A program made the translations under genes and the position numbers. From Rufibacter sp. LB8 (GTDB taxonomy: Bacteria; Bacteroidota; Bacteroidia; Cytophagales; Hymenobacteraceae): a DNA stretch of 64,000 nucleotides. The notes beneath the pieces are model-generated. The model saw only the letters and a program-made list of their open reading frames with translations, was not told the origin of the DNA and searched no databases. Below, in pieces: positions 25,974 to 35,200 of the stretch (its first letter is position 1; each line of letters opens with the position of its first letter). Location: contig NZ_JADALJ010000001.1 of NCBI RefSeq assembly GCF_014876185.1, positions 3,515,501-3,579,500 on the forward strand, written 5' to 3'.

Positions 25974-27461
25974 ATGATACGCCCGTTGACCGCTTCCAGA
26001 ATATTTCGTGCCCTTGGCTTGGCCATCTACGCGCTGGGCCTGCTCTTTCTGGTCTCTTGCCAGAAAATGGACAGAGAAAAAGAAATTGCTGATGCTGCTG
26101 TGCAAAAAGGCAAGAACTACATGCCTCAGGTAGATGCCATTTTAACCTCGGCCCCGGCGGTGCCCAGGCCCATTACGCGCAAGTACCCGGCCAAGGTGGT
26201 GGTGCGCTTAGAAGTAACTGAAGTGGTGAAGAAACTGGCTGACGGCGTAGAATATACCTTCTGGACCTTTGGGGGCGTGGTGCCGGGCAAGTTCATAAGA
26301 ATCAGAGAAGGAGATGAAGTGGAGTTCCACCTCATGAACCACCCAGACAGCAAGAACCCGCATAACATTGACCTGCACGCCGTGAACGGACCCGGCGGCG
26401 GGGCCAACTCCACTTTTACCGCACCAGGCCATGAGACCGTCTTTAGTTTTAAAGCGCTTAACCCTGGCCTGTACGTGTACCATTGCGCCACCGCGCCGGT
26501 GGGCATGCACATTGCCAACGGCATGTATGGCCTTATTCTGGTAGAACCCAAAGAAGGCCTGCCGCCGGTAGACAAGGAATTTTACATCATGCAAGGTGAT
26601 TTCTATACCAAAGGCGATTTTGGTGCCCCGGGCCTGCAACCTTTTGACATGGCCAAAGCCCTCAAAGAGCAGCCTACCTATGTAGTGTTCAACGGTTCTG
26701 TGGGGTCCTTGTCCGGGGAGAATTCGCTGACCGCGCAGGTGGGTGAGACGGTAAGGTTATTTGTGGGCAATGGCGGACCTAACCTGGTATCTTCTTTTCA
26801 TGTGATTGGTGAAATTTTTGACAAAGTGTACCCAGAGGGCGGCACCAGATTAAATGAAAACGTGCAGACCACGCTGGTGCCAGCGGGCGGCGCAGCCATC
26901 ACAGAATTTAAAGTAGATGTGCCGGGTAACTACGTATTGGTAGATCACTCCATTTTCAGGGCATTCAACAAAGGTGCGCTGGGCATGCTAAAAGTACAGG
27001 GCAAAGAAGACAAGCGCACCTACTCTGGGCAGATCATGGATAAAATCTACCAGCCAGAGGGCTCTACCGTTCAGAACATGCCAGACTCTGAGGCTCCGGC
27101 CGCGCCGGTGGCTGGCACCAAAGATGGCCGTGTGGCCCTAGGCAAAGCGGTGTACGCCCAGAACTGCCAGGCCTGCCACCAGGCAGAGGGGCAAGGCATA
27201 AAAGGCGCTTTCCCGCCCCTGGCTAACTCTGATTACCTGAACGAAAACGTGGACCGTGCCATTGGCGTGGTGGTGCATGGCCTGGAAGGCCAGATCAAAG
27301 TCAACGGCGAACTTTACAACAGTACCATGCCCCAACTCAAACTCACCGATGAGCAAGTGGCCAACGTGATGACTTACGTCTACAGCCAATGGGGCAACAA
27401 AGGCGGTGAGGTGAAACCAGAGCAAGTGAAAAAAGCCCGCGCCAAAGCGCCTAATCATTAA
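25974..27461 (+). CDS. nirK: copper nitrite reductase with C-terminal cytochrome c domain, lipoprotein
   Basis: The 495-residue enzyme reduces nitrite to NO in the periplasm. The ATG at 25974 gives a leader with lipobox LVSCQK, so it is probably lipid-anchored; the GTG at 25917 would put 19 unlikely residues in front. Two cupredoxin domains carry [12 protein letters not shown] (copper histidines and the catalytic Asp), [12 protein letters not shown] (type 2 His, type 1 Cys and His) and FHVIGEIFD, with [16 protein letters not shown] near the end of the second. A class I cytochrome c domain follows, with C398-Q-A-C401-H402 and a Met in STMPQLK. The tethered heme should feed electrons to the type 1 copper. 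Confidence 0.93.
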   Translation: MIRPLTASRIFRALGLAIYALGLLFLVSCQKMDREKEIADAAVQKGKNYMPQVDAILTSAPAVPRPITRKYPAKVVVRLEVTEVVKKLADGVEYTFWTFGGVVPGKFIRIREGDEVEFHLMNHPDSKNPHNIDLHAVNGPGGGANSTFTAPGHETVFSFKALNPGLYVYHCATAPVGMHIANGMYGLILVEPKEGLPPVDKEFYIMQGDFYTKGDFGAPGLQPFDMAKALKEQPTYVVFNGSVGSLSGENSLTAQVGETVRLFVGNGGPNLVSSFHVIGEIFDKVYPEGGTRLNENVQTTLVPAGGAAITEFKVDVPGNYVLVDHSIFRAFNKGALGMLKVQGKEDKRTYSGQIMDKIYQPEGSTVQNMPDSEAPAAPVAGTKDGRVALGKAVYAQNCQACHQAEGQGIKGAFPPLANSDYLNENVDRAIGVVVHGLEGQIKVNGELYNSTMPQLKLTDEQVANVMTYVYSQWGNKGGEVKPEQVKKARAKAPNH

Positions 27462-27473
27462 GCAATACTTTTT

Positions 27474-27523
27474 CCATCGGCTGCCAGACGTAATTTTTTC
27501 CTGGCGGCTGATGGGGATTTTTT
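27474..27523 (+). terminator. terminator-like hairpin between nirK and nirV
   Basis: CCATCGGCTGCCAG at 27474-27487 pairs with 27501-27514 (one mismatch plus a G-U pair) and is followed by ATTTTTTATT. It could end nirK transcripts or thin out expression of the downstream genes. Confidence 0.55.
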
Positions 27524-27549
27524 ATTCAGATTCTTAAAGTCAACTTGAA

Positions 27550-28350
27550 ATGGGCCGATATTTTCTTCTCCTTTTTTTCCTTCTGGTGTTGGCCTTGCCC
27601 GGAGCCGGACAAAAGAAATCTACCGGCGCACCAGCCCTGCCTATCAAGGGCGGTTCTTTTGTGCCGCTGTACGGGTCAGATACGCAGCCGGTGACGGTGG
27701 CGCCCTTTCTGCTAGACAAATACCCGGTGACCAATGCAGCGTTTGAGGCCTTTCTCCAGGCCAACCCAAAGTGGGCCAAAAGCACCATTAAACGTATTTT
27801 CTCTGACCAGAATTACCTCAGGCACTGGAGCGCAGGGGCGGCCATGGGTCAGGAGAAAAGCAAAATCAGCCAGAGCCCGGTGATCAACGTGTCTTGGTTT
27901 GTAGCCAAAGCCTATTGTGAATGCCAGGGCAAGCGCCTGCCCACCACCAACGAGTGGGAATTTGCCGCGCTGGCCTCTGAGACCAAGGCCAACGCCACTA
28001 ATGACGAGAAATTCTACCAGCGCAGCCTGGAGTGGTACAGCAAACCCAACCCTAAATTCTTGCCGCCGGTGCAGGAGAGTTTTAAAAACTATTACGGCGT
28101 GCAAGGCATGATTGGCCTGGTCTGGGAATGGACCCAAGACTACAACTCTACCCTGCTGGTGGGCGAAGGCCGGTCAAACGCAAGCCTTGACAAGCAGGAA
28201 TTCTGCGGTTCCGGGGCCAGCGGGGCTACCAACGTCAAAAACTACGTGGCGTTTATGCGCTATGCGTTCAGGTCTAGTTTAAAGGCCAATTACACGGTGG
28301 GCAACCTGGGTTTCAGGTGCGCCCAAAGTCTGCCCCAGGCCTCCCGCTAA
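27550..28350 (+). CDS. nirV: NirV-like SUMF1/FGE-domain protein
   Basis: The 266-residue exported protein has a signal peptide (FLLLFFLLVLALPGAGQ) and a formylglycine-generating-enzyme-like (SUMF1) domain: GGSFVPLYG, LDKYPVTNAAFEAFL, PVINVSWFVAKAYCEC, GKRLPTTNEWEFAA, GLVWEWTQD and NLGFRCAQ. NirV proteins of this fold often sit next to nirK in denitrifiers and are thought to help maturation or copper loading, without proven chemistry. The two cysteines of true FGE enzymes are not obviously present, so it need not make formylglycine. It is followed directly by an SCO copper chaperone. Confidence 0.85.
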   Translation: MGRYFLLLFFLLVLALPGAGQKKSTGAPALPIKGGSFVPLYGSDTQPVTVAPFLLDKYPVTNAAFEAFLQANPKWAKSTIKRIFSDQNYLRHWSAGAAMGQEKSKISQSPVINVSWFVAKAYCECQGKRLPTTNEWEFAALASETKANATNDEKFYQRSLEWYSKPNPKFLPPVQESFKNYYGVQGMIGLVWEWTQDYNSTLLVGEGRSNASLDKQEFCGSGASGATNVKNYVAFMRYAFRSSLKANYTVGNLGFRCAQSLPQASR

Positions 28351-28370
28351 ATCTCCTTAAAAATCTGGTC

Positions 28371-28994
28371 ATGAAAAATATTCTATATTCCCTGGCGCTG
28401 GCAGGCGCTTTTTTTGCAACGGGCTGTCAAGATGCTGCCGTAGAGCAGCAAGAACCGGCAAAAACCAAAGCTACTGCGGGCGCTTCCAGCCCCACGTTAT
28501 CAGATTTGTCTATTTACCACCTCGGCTCAACATGGAAAAACCAAAAGCAGGAAACTGTTGAACTGGAAGAATTAAAGGGGAAGCCGGTGTTGGTGGCCAT
28601 GGTGTACACAAGCTGCGCGTTCGCGTGCCCCAGAACCCTGGCAGATCTGCAACGCATTGAAAAAGGCCTGACCAGATTTGCGACAGAGGATTTCAGGATT
28701 GTGCTGGTCTCCATTGATCCCGTCCGCGACACCCCGGCCCAACTGGCCAAGTTCACCGCCGAGCATGACCTGGACCAGAACCGCTGGACCCTGCTCACCG
28801 CCCCGGAGGAAACCACCCAGGAACTGGCCGCCGTCCTGAACGTGAAATACCGGAAGGCTCTGAACGGCGAGTTCGCGCATTCTAACCTGATCACCGTTTT
28901 GAACGCCCAAGGCGAAATTGTACACCAGCAGCAAGGCCTGGGCGCCGCGCCAGAAGAAACCATTACGGTCATGAAAAGCCTGTTAACCAACTAA
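28371..28994 (+). CDS. SCO1/SenC-family copper chaperone lipoprotein
   Basis: SCO proteins deliver copper to, or reduce thiols of, copper sites of periplasmic and membrane enzymes. The 207-residue product has a lipobox (FFATGC), a thioredoxin-like fold and the copper ligands C82 and C86 in SCAFACPRT plus H170 in EFAHSNLI. The ATG at 28371, 21 bp after nirV, gives the complete signal peptide. With nirK and nirV just upstream, loading copper into NirK is the most likely role; a cytochrome oxidase target elsewhere is also possible. Confidence 0.9.
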   Translation: MKNILYSLALAGAFFATGCQDAAVEQQEPAKTKATAGASSPTLSDLSIYHLGSTWKNQKQETVELEELKGKPVLVAMVYTSCAFACPRTLADLQRIEKGLTRFATEDFRIVLVSIDPVRDTPAQLAKFTAEHDLDQNRWTLLTAPEETTQELAAVLNVKYRKALNGEFAHSNLITVLNAQGEIVHQQQGLGAAPEETITVMKSLLTN

Positions 28995-29090
28995 GCAGAA
29001 GTTTAGGAGACCAGATCGATTTCTTTCGCCAGAAAAGTAGAAGGAAACAACACCAGACAGCATATGGCGATGTACAAACAGATACCTGGT

Positions 29091-29134
29091 TTCCGTTTTC
29101 GGCTCCGTTTCTGGAAATGAGCCCGAAAACAGGA
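29091..29134. repeat. GCTC palindrome P10
   Basis: Arms TTCCGTTTTCGGCTCCGTTT and AAATGAGCCCGAAAACAGGA with a few mismatches. It lies between the SCO and glutathione peroxidase genes. Confidence 0.85.
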
Positions 29135-29181
29135 TGGCTACAACTGGCGAGCGGCCGTAAAAAGGATAATTTTGTACCGCT

Positions 29182-29775
29182 ATGAAAAAGAAACTATTGA
29201 AATGGCTGTACCCGCTCATCATGAAACTGAGCAAGGGCACGGCCAAAGGAACAGTGCTGGAGAACAAGCAGAAAGCCGCCCCGGCGCAGCCGTTCCACAG
29301 CTTGCAGGCCACGCTCAACAACGGGCAGCCGCTGGATTTCAGCGCATTGAAAGGCAAGAAAGTGCTGCTGGTGAACACGGCCTCCAACTGTGGCTACACC
29401 GGCCAATATGAAGAACTGCAGGCCTTGCAGGAGCAGCACAAAGACCAACTGGCCATCATCGGGTTTCCGGCCAATGATTTCAAGGAACAGGAGAAAGATG
29501 ATGACCAGACCATCTCGCAGTTCTGCCAGGTGAATTACGGCGTCACGTTCCCGTTGTCCAAGAAAAGCGTGGTGGTGAAGAAAGACGGACAGCACCCGGT
29601 GTACGCCTGGCTCACAGAACCCCAGAAAAACGGCTGGAACCAACACCAACCCGACTGGAACTTCAGCAAATACCTGCTAGACGAGAACGGCGTGCTCACG
29701 CATTACTTCGGGCCGGCCGTTTCACCGCTGGGCGATGAATTGAAAAACGCCCTGGGGCAATCTGCCAAGCAATAA
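29182..29775 (+). CDS. glutathione peroxidase-family thiol peroxidase
   Basis: The 197-residue protein reduces peroxides with a catalytic cysteine. VNTASNCGYTGQYEELQ holds the peroxidatic Cys, IIGFPANDFKEQE replaces the usual FPCNQF, and DWNFSKYLLDENG supplies the Trp and Asn of the active-site tetrad. Bacterial members usually take electrons from thioredoxin. The Cys of FPCNQF is Ala here; the resolving cysteine may be the one in ISQFCQVNYG. An N-terminal hydrophobic stretch (LLKWLYPLIMKL) could attach it to the membrane. It appears to be monocistronic, with palindromes on both sides. Confidence 0.88.
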   Translation: MKKKLLKWLYPLIMKLSKGTAKGTVLENKQKAAPAQPFHSLQATLNNGQPLDFSALKGKKVLLVNTASNCGYTGQYEELQALQEQHKDQLAIIGFPANDFKEQEKDDDQTISQFCQVNYGVTFPLSKKSVVVKKDGQHPVYAWLTEPQKNGWNQHQPDWNFSKYLLDENGVLTHYFGPAVSPLGDELKNALGQSAKQ

Positions 29776-29784
29776 AGTCTGATT

Positions 29785-29830
29785 TTTCCGTTTTCGGGCT
29801 CGTTTCTGGAAATGAGCCCGAAAACGGAAA
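29785..29830. repeat. GCTC palindrome P11 (46 bp)
   Basis: Arms TTTCCGTTTTCGGGCTCGTT and the near-complement. It starts 10 bp after the glutathione peroxidase stop. Confidence 0.9.
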
Positions 29831-29933
29831 TTATTTTGGAGTGATTTAGCAGATAGCCAGCGGGTTACTGATTGTTGGGTTGGTTTCTTATATTTGACCC
29901 GAGCCCGATTATTACACCCATAAACAGACCGCT

Positions 29934-30386
29934 ATGCACAACGTGTTTTAGTCAGAATCGGTCACGGCCTTGGTGGCCCGGATCAACCGTTTAGAGCCAG
30001 ATTCCAGACCTTTGTGGGGGAAGATGACGGTGGGGCAGATGCTGGCGCATTGCAACGTGATGTACGAAATGGCGTTTGAGCAGAAGCACCCAAGGCCATC
30101 TTTTCTTATGCGGTTGCTGTTGAAACTGGTGGTGAAGCAAGCGGTGGTGGGCCCCAAGCCGTACCCCAAAAACAGCAGAACCGCGCCGGTGTTTCTTATG
30201 AAAGAGACGAAGGATTTTGCCCAGGAGAAAGCCCGGCTCACTGCGTACATCCAACAGACCCAGCAACTGGGCGAGGCGTATTTTGAAGGCAAGCCTTCGC
30301 TTTCATTTGGCGAACTCACCGCGCAGGAATGGAACACCATGTTTTACAAGCACCTGGACCACCACCTGCAACAGTTTGGGGTGTAG
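29934..30386 (+). pseudogene. DUF1569 (DinB-like) gene with an in-frame TAG at codon 6
   Basis: The reading frame from the ATG at 29934 reads MHNVF, then TAG (29949-29951), then SESVTALVARINRLEPDSRP and on to the stop at 30386. DUF1569 proteins normally begin with a short M-x-N-V-F-like segment leading into RINxLxPDxxPLWGKM, so the TAG seems to interrupt a normal start; CAG to TAG would explain it. The rest (WGKMTVGQMLAHCNVMYEMA, YKHLDHHLQQFGV) is intact, with the His residues of DinB-like four-helix proteins. Translation could restart at TTG 29970 and give 138 residues. So this is either a recent nonsense mutation, a base-calling error, or a gene using a TTG start. Confidence 0.6.
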
Positions 30387-30408
30387 TTTCCGTTTATCTT
30401 TGATACCG

Positions 30409-30448
30409 GCGTTTTGGGGCTCATTTCTGGAAATGAGCCCCAAAACGC
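30409..30448. repeat. GCTC palindrome P12 (compensated variant)
   Basis: Arms GCGTTTTGGGGCTCATTTC and the complement. GGGG on the left is matched by CCCC on the right. It lies between the DUF1569 frame and the next gene. Confidence 0.92.
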
Positions 30449-30505
30449 AGTTCATCTCCATTTTCTGCAAGTTATAAGCCTGCGTAACGTTATTCTCATT
30501 GTGCT

Positions 30506-31327
30506 ATGTCTGTTTTCCAATTCTTCTCTCTGAAAACCGCTGTGGGCCTGGTGCTGCTGGGCTGGCTCGGTTTTTTCATGTCTGATGCGAACATCTCTTC
30601 TGGTTTTCTGAGCACTGACTTCGCCCAGACCCAAACCGCGCCTGCCCCCGCAGACCTGGAAGGTGCCTGGCAACTGCTGAGCCCTGCCGCCGGTAAAAAC
30701 CAGACAGCCACCGTGGTCAAAACCCTGGCCGACGGTTTCTTCTCAGTGGCGCATTTTGACAAGGCCGGCAAGAAATTCCTGGGCACCTACGGCGGCACCT
30801 ACACGCTTTCTGAGGGTAAGTTCCAGGGTAAATTTGAGTTCCACACCTTTGACAGCACCAAGGTAGGTCAGTCCATTTTGGGCACGGTCAAAAAGCAGAA
30901 CGGCGCTTGGCAACTGACCCTGCCGGGTGAGGCTCAGGCTTCGCAGACCTGGGTGAAAGGGAAGGAAAAAACAGCGCGCTCGCCGTTGGCCGGCGCGTGG
31001 CGAATCAGCCATAGACTGGGGCAAGACGGGCAGCTTCGGCCCATGGTGCAAGGCCCCCGCAAGACCATCAAGATTCTTTCTGGTGACCGGTTCCAGTGGA
31101 TTGCCTTCAACTCTGAGACGGCGGCGTTCTCGGGCACCGGCGGCGGCACCTACACCGCCCAAGACGGAAAATACACCGAGCACATTGAGTTCTTCTCCCG
31201 TGACAGCAGCCGCGTGGGTATGCAGATAACGTTCAATTTTGAGATGAAAGACGGCCGCTGGCAGCACACCGGCCAAAGCAGCACCGGCAGTCCGGTTCAT
31301 GAAGTCTGGCAACGCCTGGCCCAGTAA
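30506..31327 (+). CDS. exported or anchored protein with two lipocalin-like repeats
   Basis: I do not recognise a characterised family. The 273-residue product has an N-terminal hydrophobic segment (TAVGLVLLGWLGFFMSD) and then two similar domains of about 100 residues: LEGAWQLLSP ... LGTYGGTYTLSEGKFQGKFE and LAGAWRISHR ... SGTGGGTYTAQDGKYTEHIE. Each starts with a GAW motif and has a GGTY hairpin, a charged E-F-x-S/T-x-D-S strand and a terminal W, a pattern reminiscent of lipocalin or DUF4488-like beta-barrels common in Bacteroidota. It probably acts in the periplasm or at the surface. An internal duplication is clear from the sequence. Confidence 0.6.
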   Translation: MSVFQFFSLKTAVGLVLLGWLGFFMSDANISSGFLSTDFAQTQTAPAPADLEGAWQLLSPAAGKNQTATVVKTLADGFFSVAHFDKAGKKFLGTYGGTYTLSEGKFQGKFEFHTFDSTKVGQSILGTVKKQNGAWQLTLPGEAQASQTWVKGKEKTARSPLAGAWRISHRLGQDGQLRPMVQGPRKTIKILSGDRFQWIAFNSETAAFSGTGGGTYTAQDGKYTEHIEFFSRDSSRVGMQITFNFEMKDGRWQHTGQSSTGSPVHEVWQRLAQ

Positions 31328-31389
31328 CCCAAAGCCAGCCTTTTCTGGAGGTGTAGCCTTGGCAAGTGAAGTTGTTTCCCTTAGGCATG

Positions 31390-31437
31390 AAAGCCGTTTT
31401 GGGGCTCATTTTCAGAAATGAGCCCCAAAACGGCTTT
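31390..31437. repeat. GCTC palindrome P13 (48 bp)
   Basis: Arms AAAGCCGTTTTGGGGCTCAT and the complement, followed by a T run (CTTTTTG), so it looks like a working terminator for the gene ending at 31327. Confidence 0.92.
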
Positions 31438-32076
31438 TTGTTTGCATCTGCTGCCAAAAACTACCTGTGAGTGTGTGTCTTGCTGTGCTTGTTTGCGTGA
31501 AATTTTAAGCGAAGTAGGGGTTTGGCGTGGTTGCCTTGTCTTTTTAGAAGCACCTTAGAGAAACTATGGCATGAACCGAGATGGTGACGCCAAAAGATTA
31601 CAGGCAGTTTTGCAATGGCAGCTACATTGTCAAAGTGCTATTGTGGTTTTGGGAAACGTACTCTTGCAGGCAAGCGCTTGTTATTTACGGTGGTATTACT
31701 GTTAATTTTATTATACTATATTTGTTGTTACCATATATTTATAATTAAATCTGGCATATAATCACGCTAATTCCTGACAGACGCAGTAGGAAAGGTTCTG
31801 GTTTTGGAGTTGTACTGTTGTCTGAAAATGAGCCTTTTGTACTTTTGAGGAGATTTATTTCCTTTGTAGAAAATTCAATATTGATTTTTATGGCTAAAAA
31901 ACATACCAATTGTATGGGCATTCTATGAATATAATTACAATTCAATTTCCCCGTACCTGCCCTCCACCACACACAAAAACATCAACCAATCAACCATTGC
32001 CTTTCTGGCTTTCCCCCGTTGCCAGAAACTGAACACAACCAAAGAAGCCTGCCTTATTGCATGATCCCTGCTGGTA

Positions 32077-32106
32077 TTTGCTGTTGACAGGTTCCGCTTA
32101 TATTTT
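32077..32106 (+). promoter_or_regulatory. candidate Bacteroidota promoter of the giant adhesin gene
   Basis: TTTG at 32077-32080 and TATATTTT at 32099-32106 (7 of 8 to TAnnTTTG) are separated by 18 bp, near the usual 19. It is unproven and rests on consensus matching alone. Confidence 0.3.
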
Positions 32107-32299
32107 ACGCTTACAGTACTTTTAGCTTTTACATATCGCGTTAAGTCTACTTGTAGTGCCCCCTGGGCGTGTTCTGGGCAACCAGACGGCCCCCTGAAAT
32201 TGACTGTTGGTTGAAAGAGCCAGCTGCCGCCTGTTGCTTTTAGGCGCGTATGTTGCCGGGGTATGCTAAGTGATTTTCCTGCGATTCATTAACTTCTGC

Positions 32300-35200
32300 A
32301 TGAAAACACGTTTACTTTTAATTGTGCTCCTGACACTTTTCTTACAAGAAGTGCGGGCACAAGTGAAGTCGCCGCTCCAGTCTCTAAGAAAAGTAACCCT
32401 TTTTAGCCATAACCCCCTGCTCCTTTCTGGCAACTCCTCTGTAAAAGGCGAGTTGATAGCCCCGGCGGTAGAAACCGCCAAATACGGCAAGACCCTTCCG
32501 GTAACAACAAAACTGAAGAGCCAGCAGCAGACCCAGGCGCAGGTGAACCGCCTCTACGCAGAGCTGGCCTCCACAAAACCCACCGCCACCCTTGACGGCA
32601 AAAACCTTTCGGGCGCTACCCTGGCGCCGGGCGTGTACCACATCAAAGGAAGTGCTCTTTTAAAAGGTACCCTCACGCTGCAGGGCACCGGCCAAAAAGA
32701 CGAACTGTACATCTTTAAAGTAGAGGGAAACCTGATTCTGTCACCGTCTGCGCAAGTAAAGCTCTCTAAGCGGTTGCGTTCCCGTAATGTGGTGTGGGTG
32801 GTGAACGGCAACGTAAAACTGAACGCCCAGAGCACCTTAAAAGGGTCTATTCTGGCCAAAGGTGACATCAACGCCGAACACGGCGCCCAAGTAGAAGGCA
32901 AGTTGCTCAGCCAGGAAGGCAGCGTGTCTTTGCTGGATAGCTTTGCCTCTGACCCAGCGGCGGCCATTGCAGATTTGACCATTTCTCAAACGGTGAGTCC
33001 GGCAGCTTCCCCTGATGGAAAATACGTAGTAAATGATGTTGTTACTTATACCGTTACAGTCACCAACACTGGGCCAGATAATGAGGAAGGTGTAGAGGTT
33101 AACTTTGGTTGGTTACCCAACAATGCCTTGGTTTTTATAAGTGCCACGCAAACCACAGGCACTTACAATGCGGCAGACGGGTATTGGGAAATCCCGGTTT
33201 TACCTGTGGGGCAAGTTGAGACACTAGAAGTGACCGTTCGGTTAAACAGAGCTAACTTTATAACTACTGCCACTGACGTTTCAGGAACTGGCATAGACGT
33301 AGATCTGGATAACAGTAGTTCCACCTTGATCATTTGCCCCGTTAATAAGAAACCAGCAGGAATTACAGGACCTGAATTTGCTTGTGTTCTGCAGGCGGGA
33401 GTAACAGATCCTTATACGTTTACTGTAGATCAACCCATTCCTGGCGCCAGGTATTCTTGGGATCTTCCTCCAGGATGGACTGCTATAGGTCCCAATAACG
33501 CCAGCAGTATTATTGTTACCACCGGAACTACGCCTGGTACGCAAACCATTTCCGCCCGGGCCGACAGTCCCTGTGGTTTAAGTGATTCTACTTCTTTCAA
33601 TGTTTACTTATACCCCTCTAAACCTACCATTGCCGGACCCATTAGCGGTAATTCAACGTATTGCGTAGGAAGTCAAGAGACATTCTCTATTCCCTCTGGT
33701 ACTCAAGCCAAAGATTACATCTGGACCGTGCCCGCTGACTGGACCATTATCACCAATGACAGTTCAGAGCAGATTACAGTACAGTTTGGGCCCACTAGTG
33801 GGAAGATACGAGTAGTTGCAAACAACCCATGCGGTAATAGTGCTGCTATTGAGAAAGACATAACGGTCATTTTAAGCGTACTTCCAGCACCAGGTGGTAT
33901 TACAGCATCTAATGATATTTTATGTGCTAATACTGGCACGGTTACCTATTCTATAAATTCAGTTGCAGGCGCTATAGATTATACATGGTCTGTGCCTACA
34001 AGTTGGGCAGTTTTGTCAGGACAGGGAACTACTTCTATTACTCTACAAGTAGGGGCTCCTAGTGACTCTATTTTTGTAGTCGCCAACAATATTTGTGGAC
34101 CAAGTTCCCCCAGAGTCAAAAAAATAATTGTTTCACCGGCTGCTCCTCAAATTGGAAGTATAAACGGTGATTTAACCATCTGTTCGTCAGATCCACCACA
34201 AACGTATTCAGTTGATCCTGTAGCTAATGCGCTAACATATTTTTGGGAAGTTCCGACTGGGTGGTCAATTCTTTCCGGCCAAGGAGGGACTAATGTTTCC
34301 GTTAAGCAAGGAACTTCTGGTGGACTATTAAAACTGACCGTTACAAATGGCTGCGGCCAAGATGTAAAAACTATTAATATAGAGGTAAGTAATTCTAGGC
34401 CAGCTGCTCCAGTATTTGTTCCTACTTCCCCAGAGGCCTTAGCGCCTTGTATTGGGCAGACGGGATTGGTATATTCTGTAAATAGCGTTCCTGGTGCGCA
34501 AAGTTATGATTGGGAACTTCCTGATGGGTGGGTAATTACCAACCGGTCAAATGGGGGCAGAACCATCACTGCTACCTCCAGTTCCACTCCGGGGCAAATC
34601 ACGATTAAGGCCGAAAACGGCTGTGGGTTCAGTACAGCTACCAGCATTAGTGTGGTTCCTTTTGGCTCTGCGCCTGACGCTCCTGTTAATTTTCTCGGAG
34701 ATCTTACTCCCTGTGCAGGTAGTATTATCACTTATCAGATTGAAAATCCAATAGCAGGTTTGTTCTATGACTGGTTTGTGCCTGCTGGTTGGGCTATCCA
34801 AAATGGGGATAGCACTTCTATGATAACGGTACTCGTTGGAAGCAATGCTGGAATTATCAGTGTAAAGGCTGGTAATGGTTGTGGTCCAAGCCCATCAGCC
34901 CTCGAAAAGCCAGTAACTCCTTTTAACGGTGTTCCTGTTTTCTCAAGCGAGATCATAACTCCCGGGCTAATTTGTGCAGGTGTGCCGGAAATAGTGTATT
35001 CTATAAATGCTGCAACAGGTGCCCGTTCTTACCAGTGGACTGTGCCGTCTGGGTGGACTATTAAATCTGGACATGGAAGCAACGCAATTGTGGTTACCCC
35101 GGGCAGTACCGGAGGGCAAGTGACCGTAACGGCTGAAAATACCTGCGGCAACAGCTTGCCCAAGTCTGTCAACCAAGTAGTATCCCCGGCTGCCCCAACT

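Larger units (their letters stand above)
31328..32299. other. 0.97-kb AT-rich leader region before the giant surface-protein gene
   Basis: It contains palindrome P13 and then about 850 bp without a convincing gene on either strand. The stretch 31680-31970 is strongly AT-rich. A candidate promoter at 32077-32106 would give a leader of nearly 190 nt for the giant gene. Confidence 0.5.
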
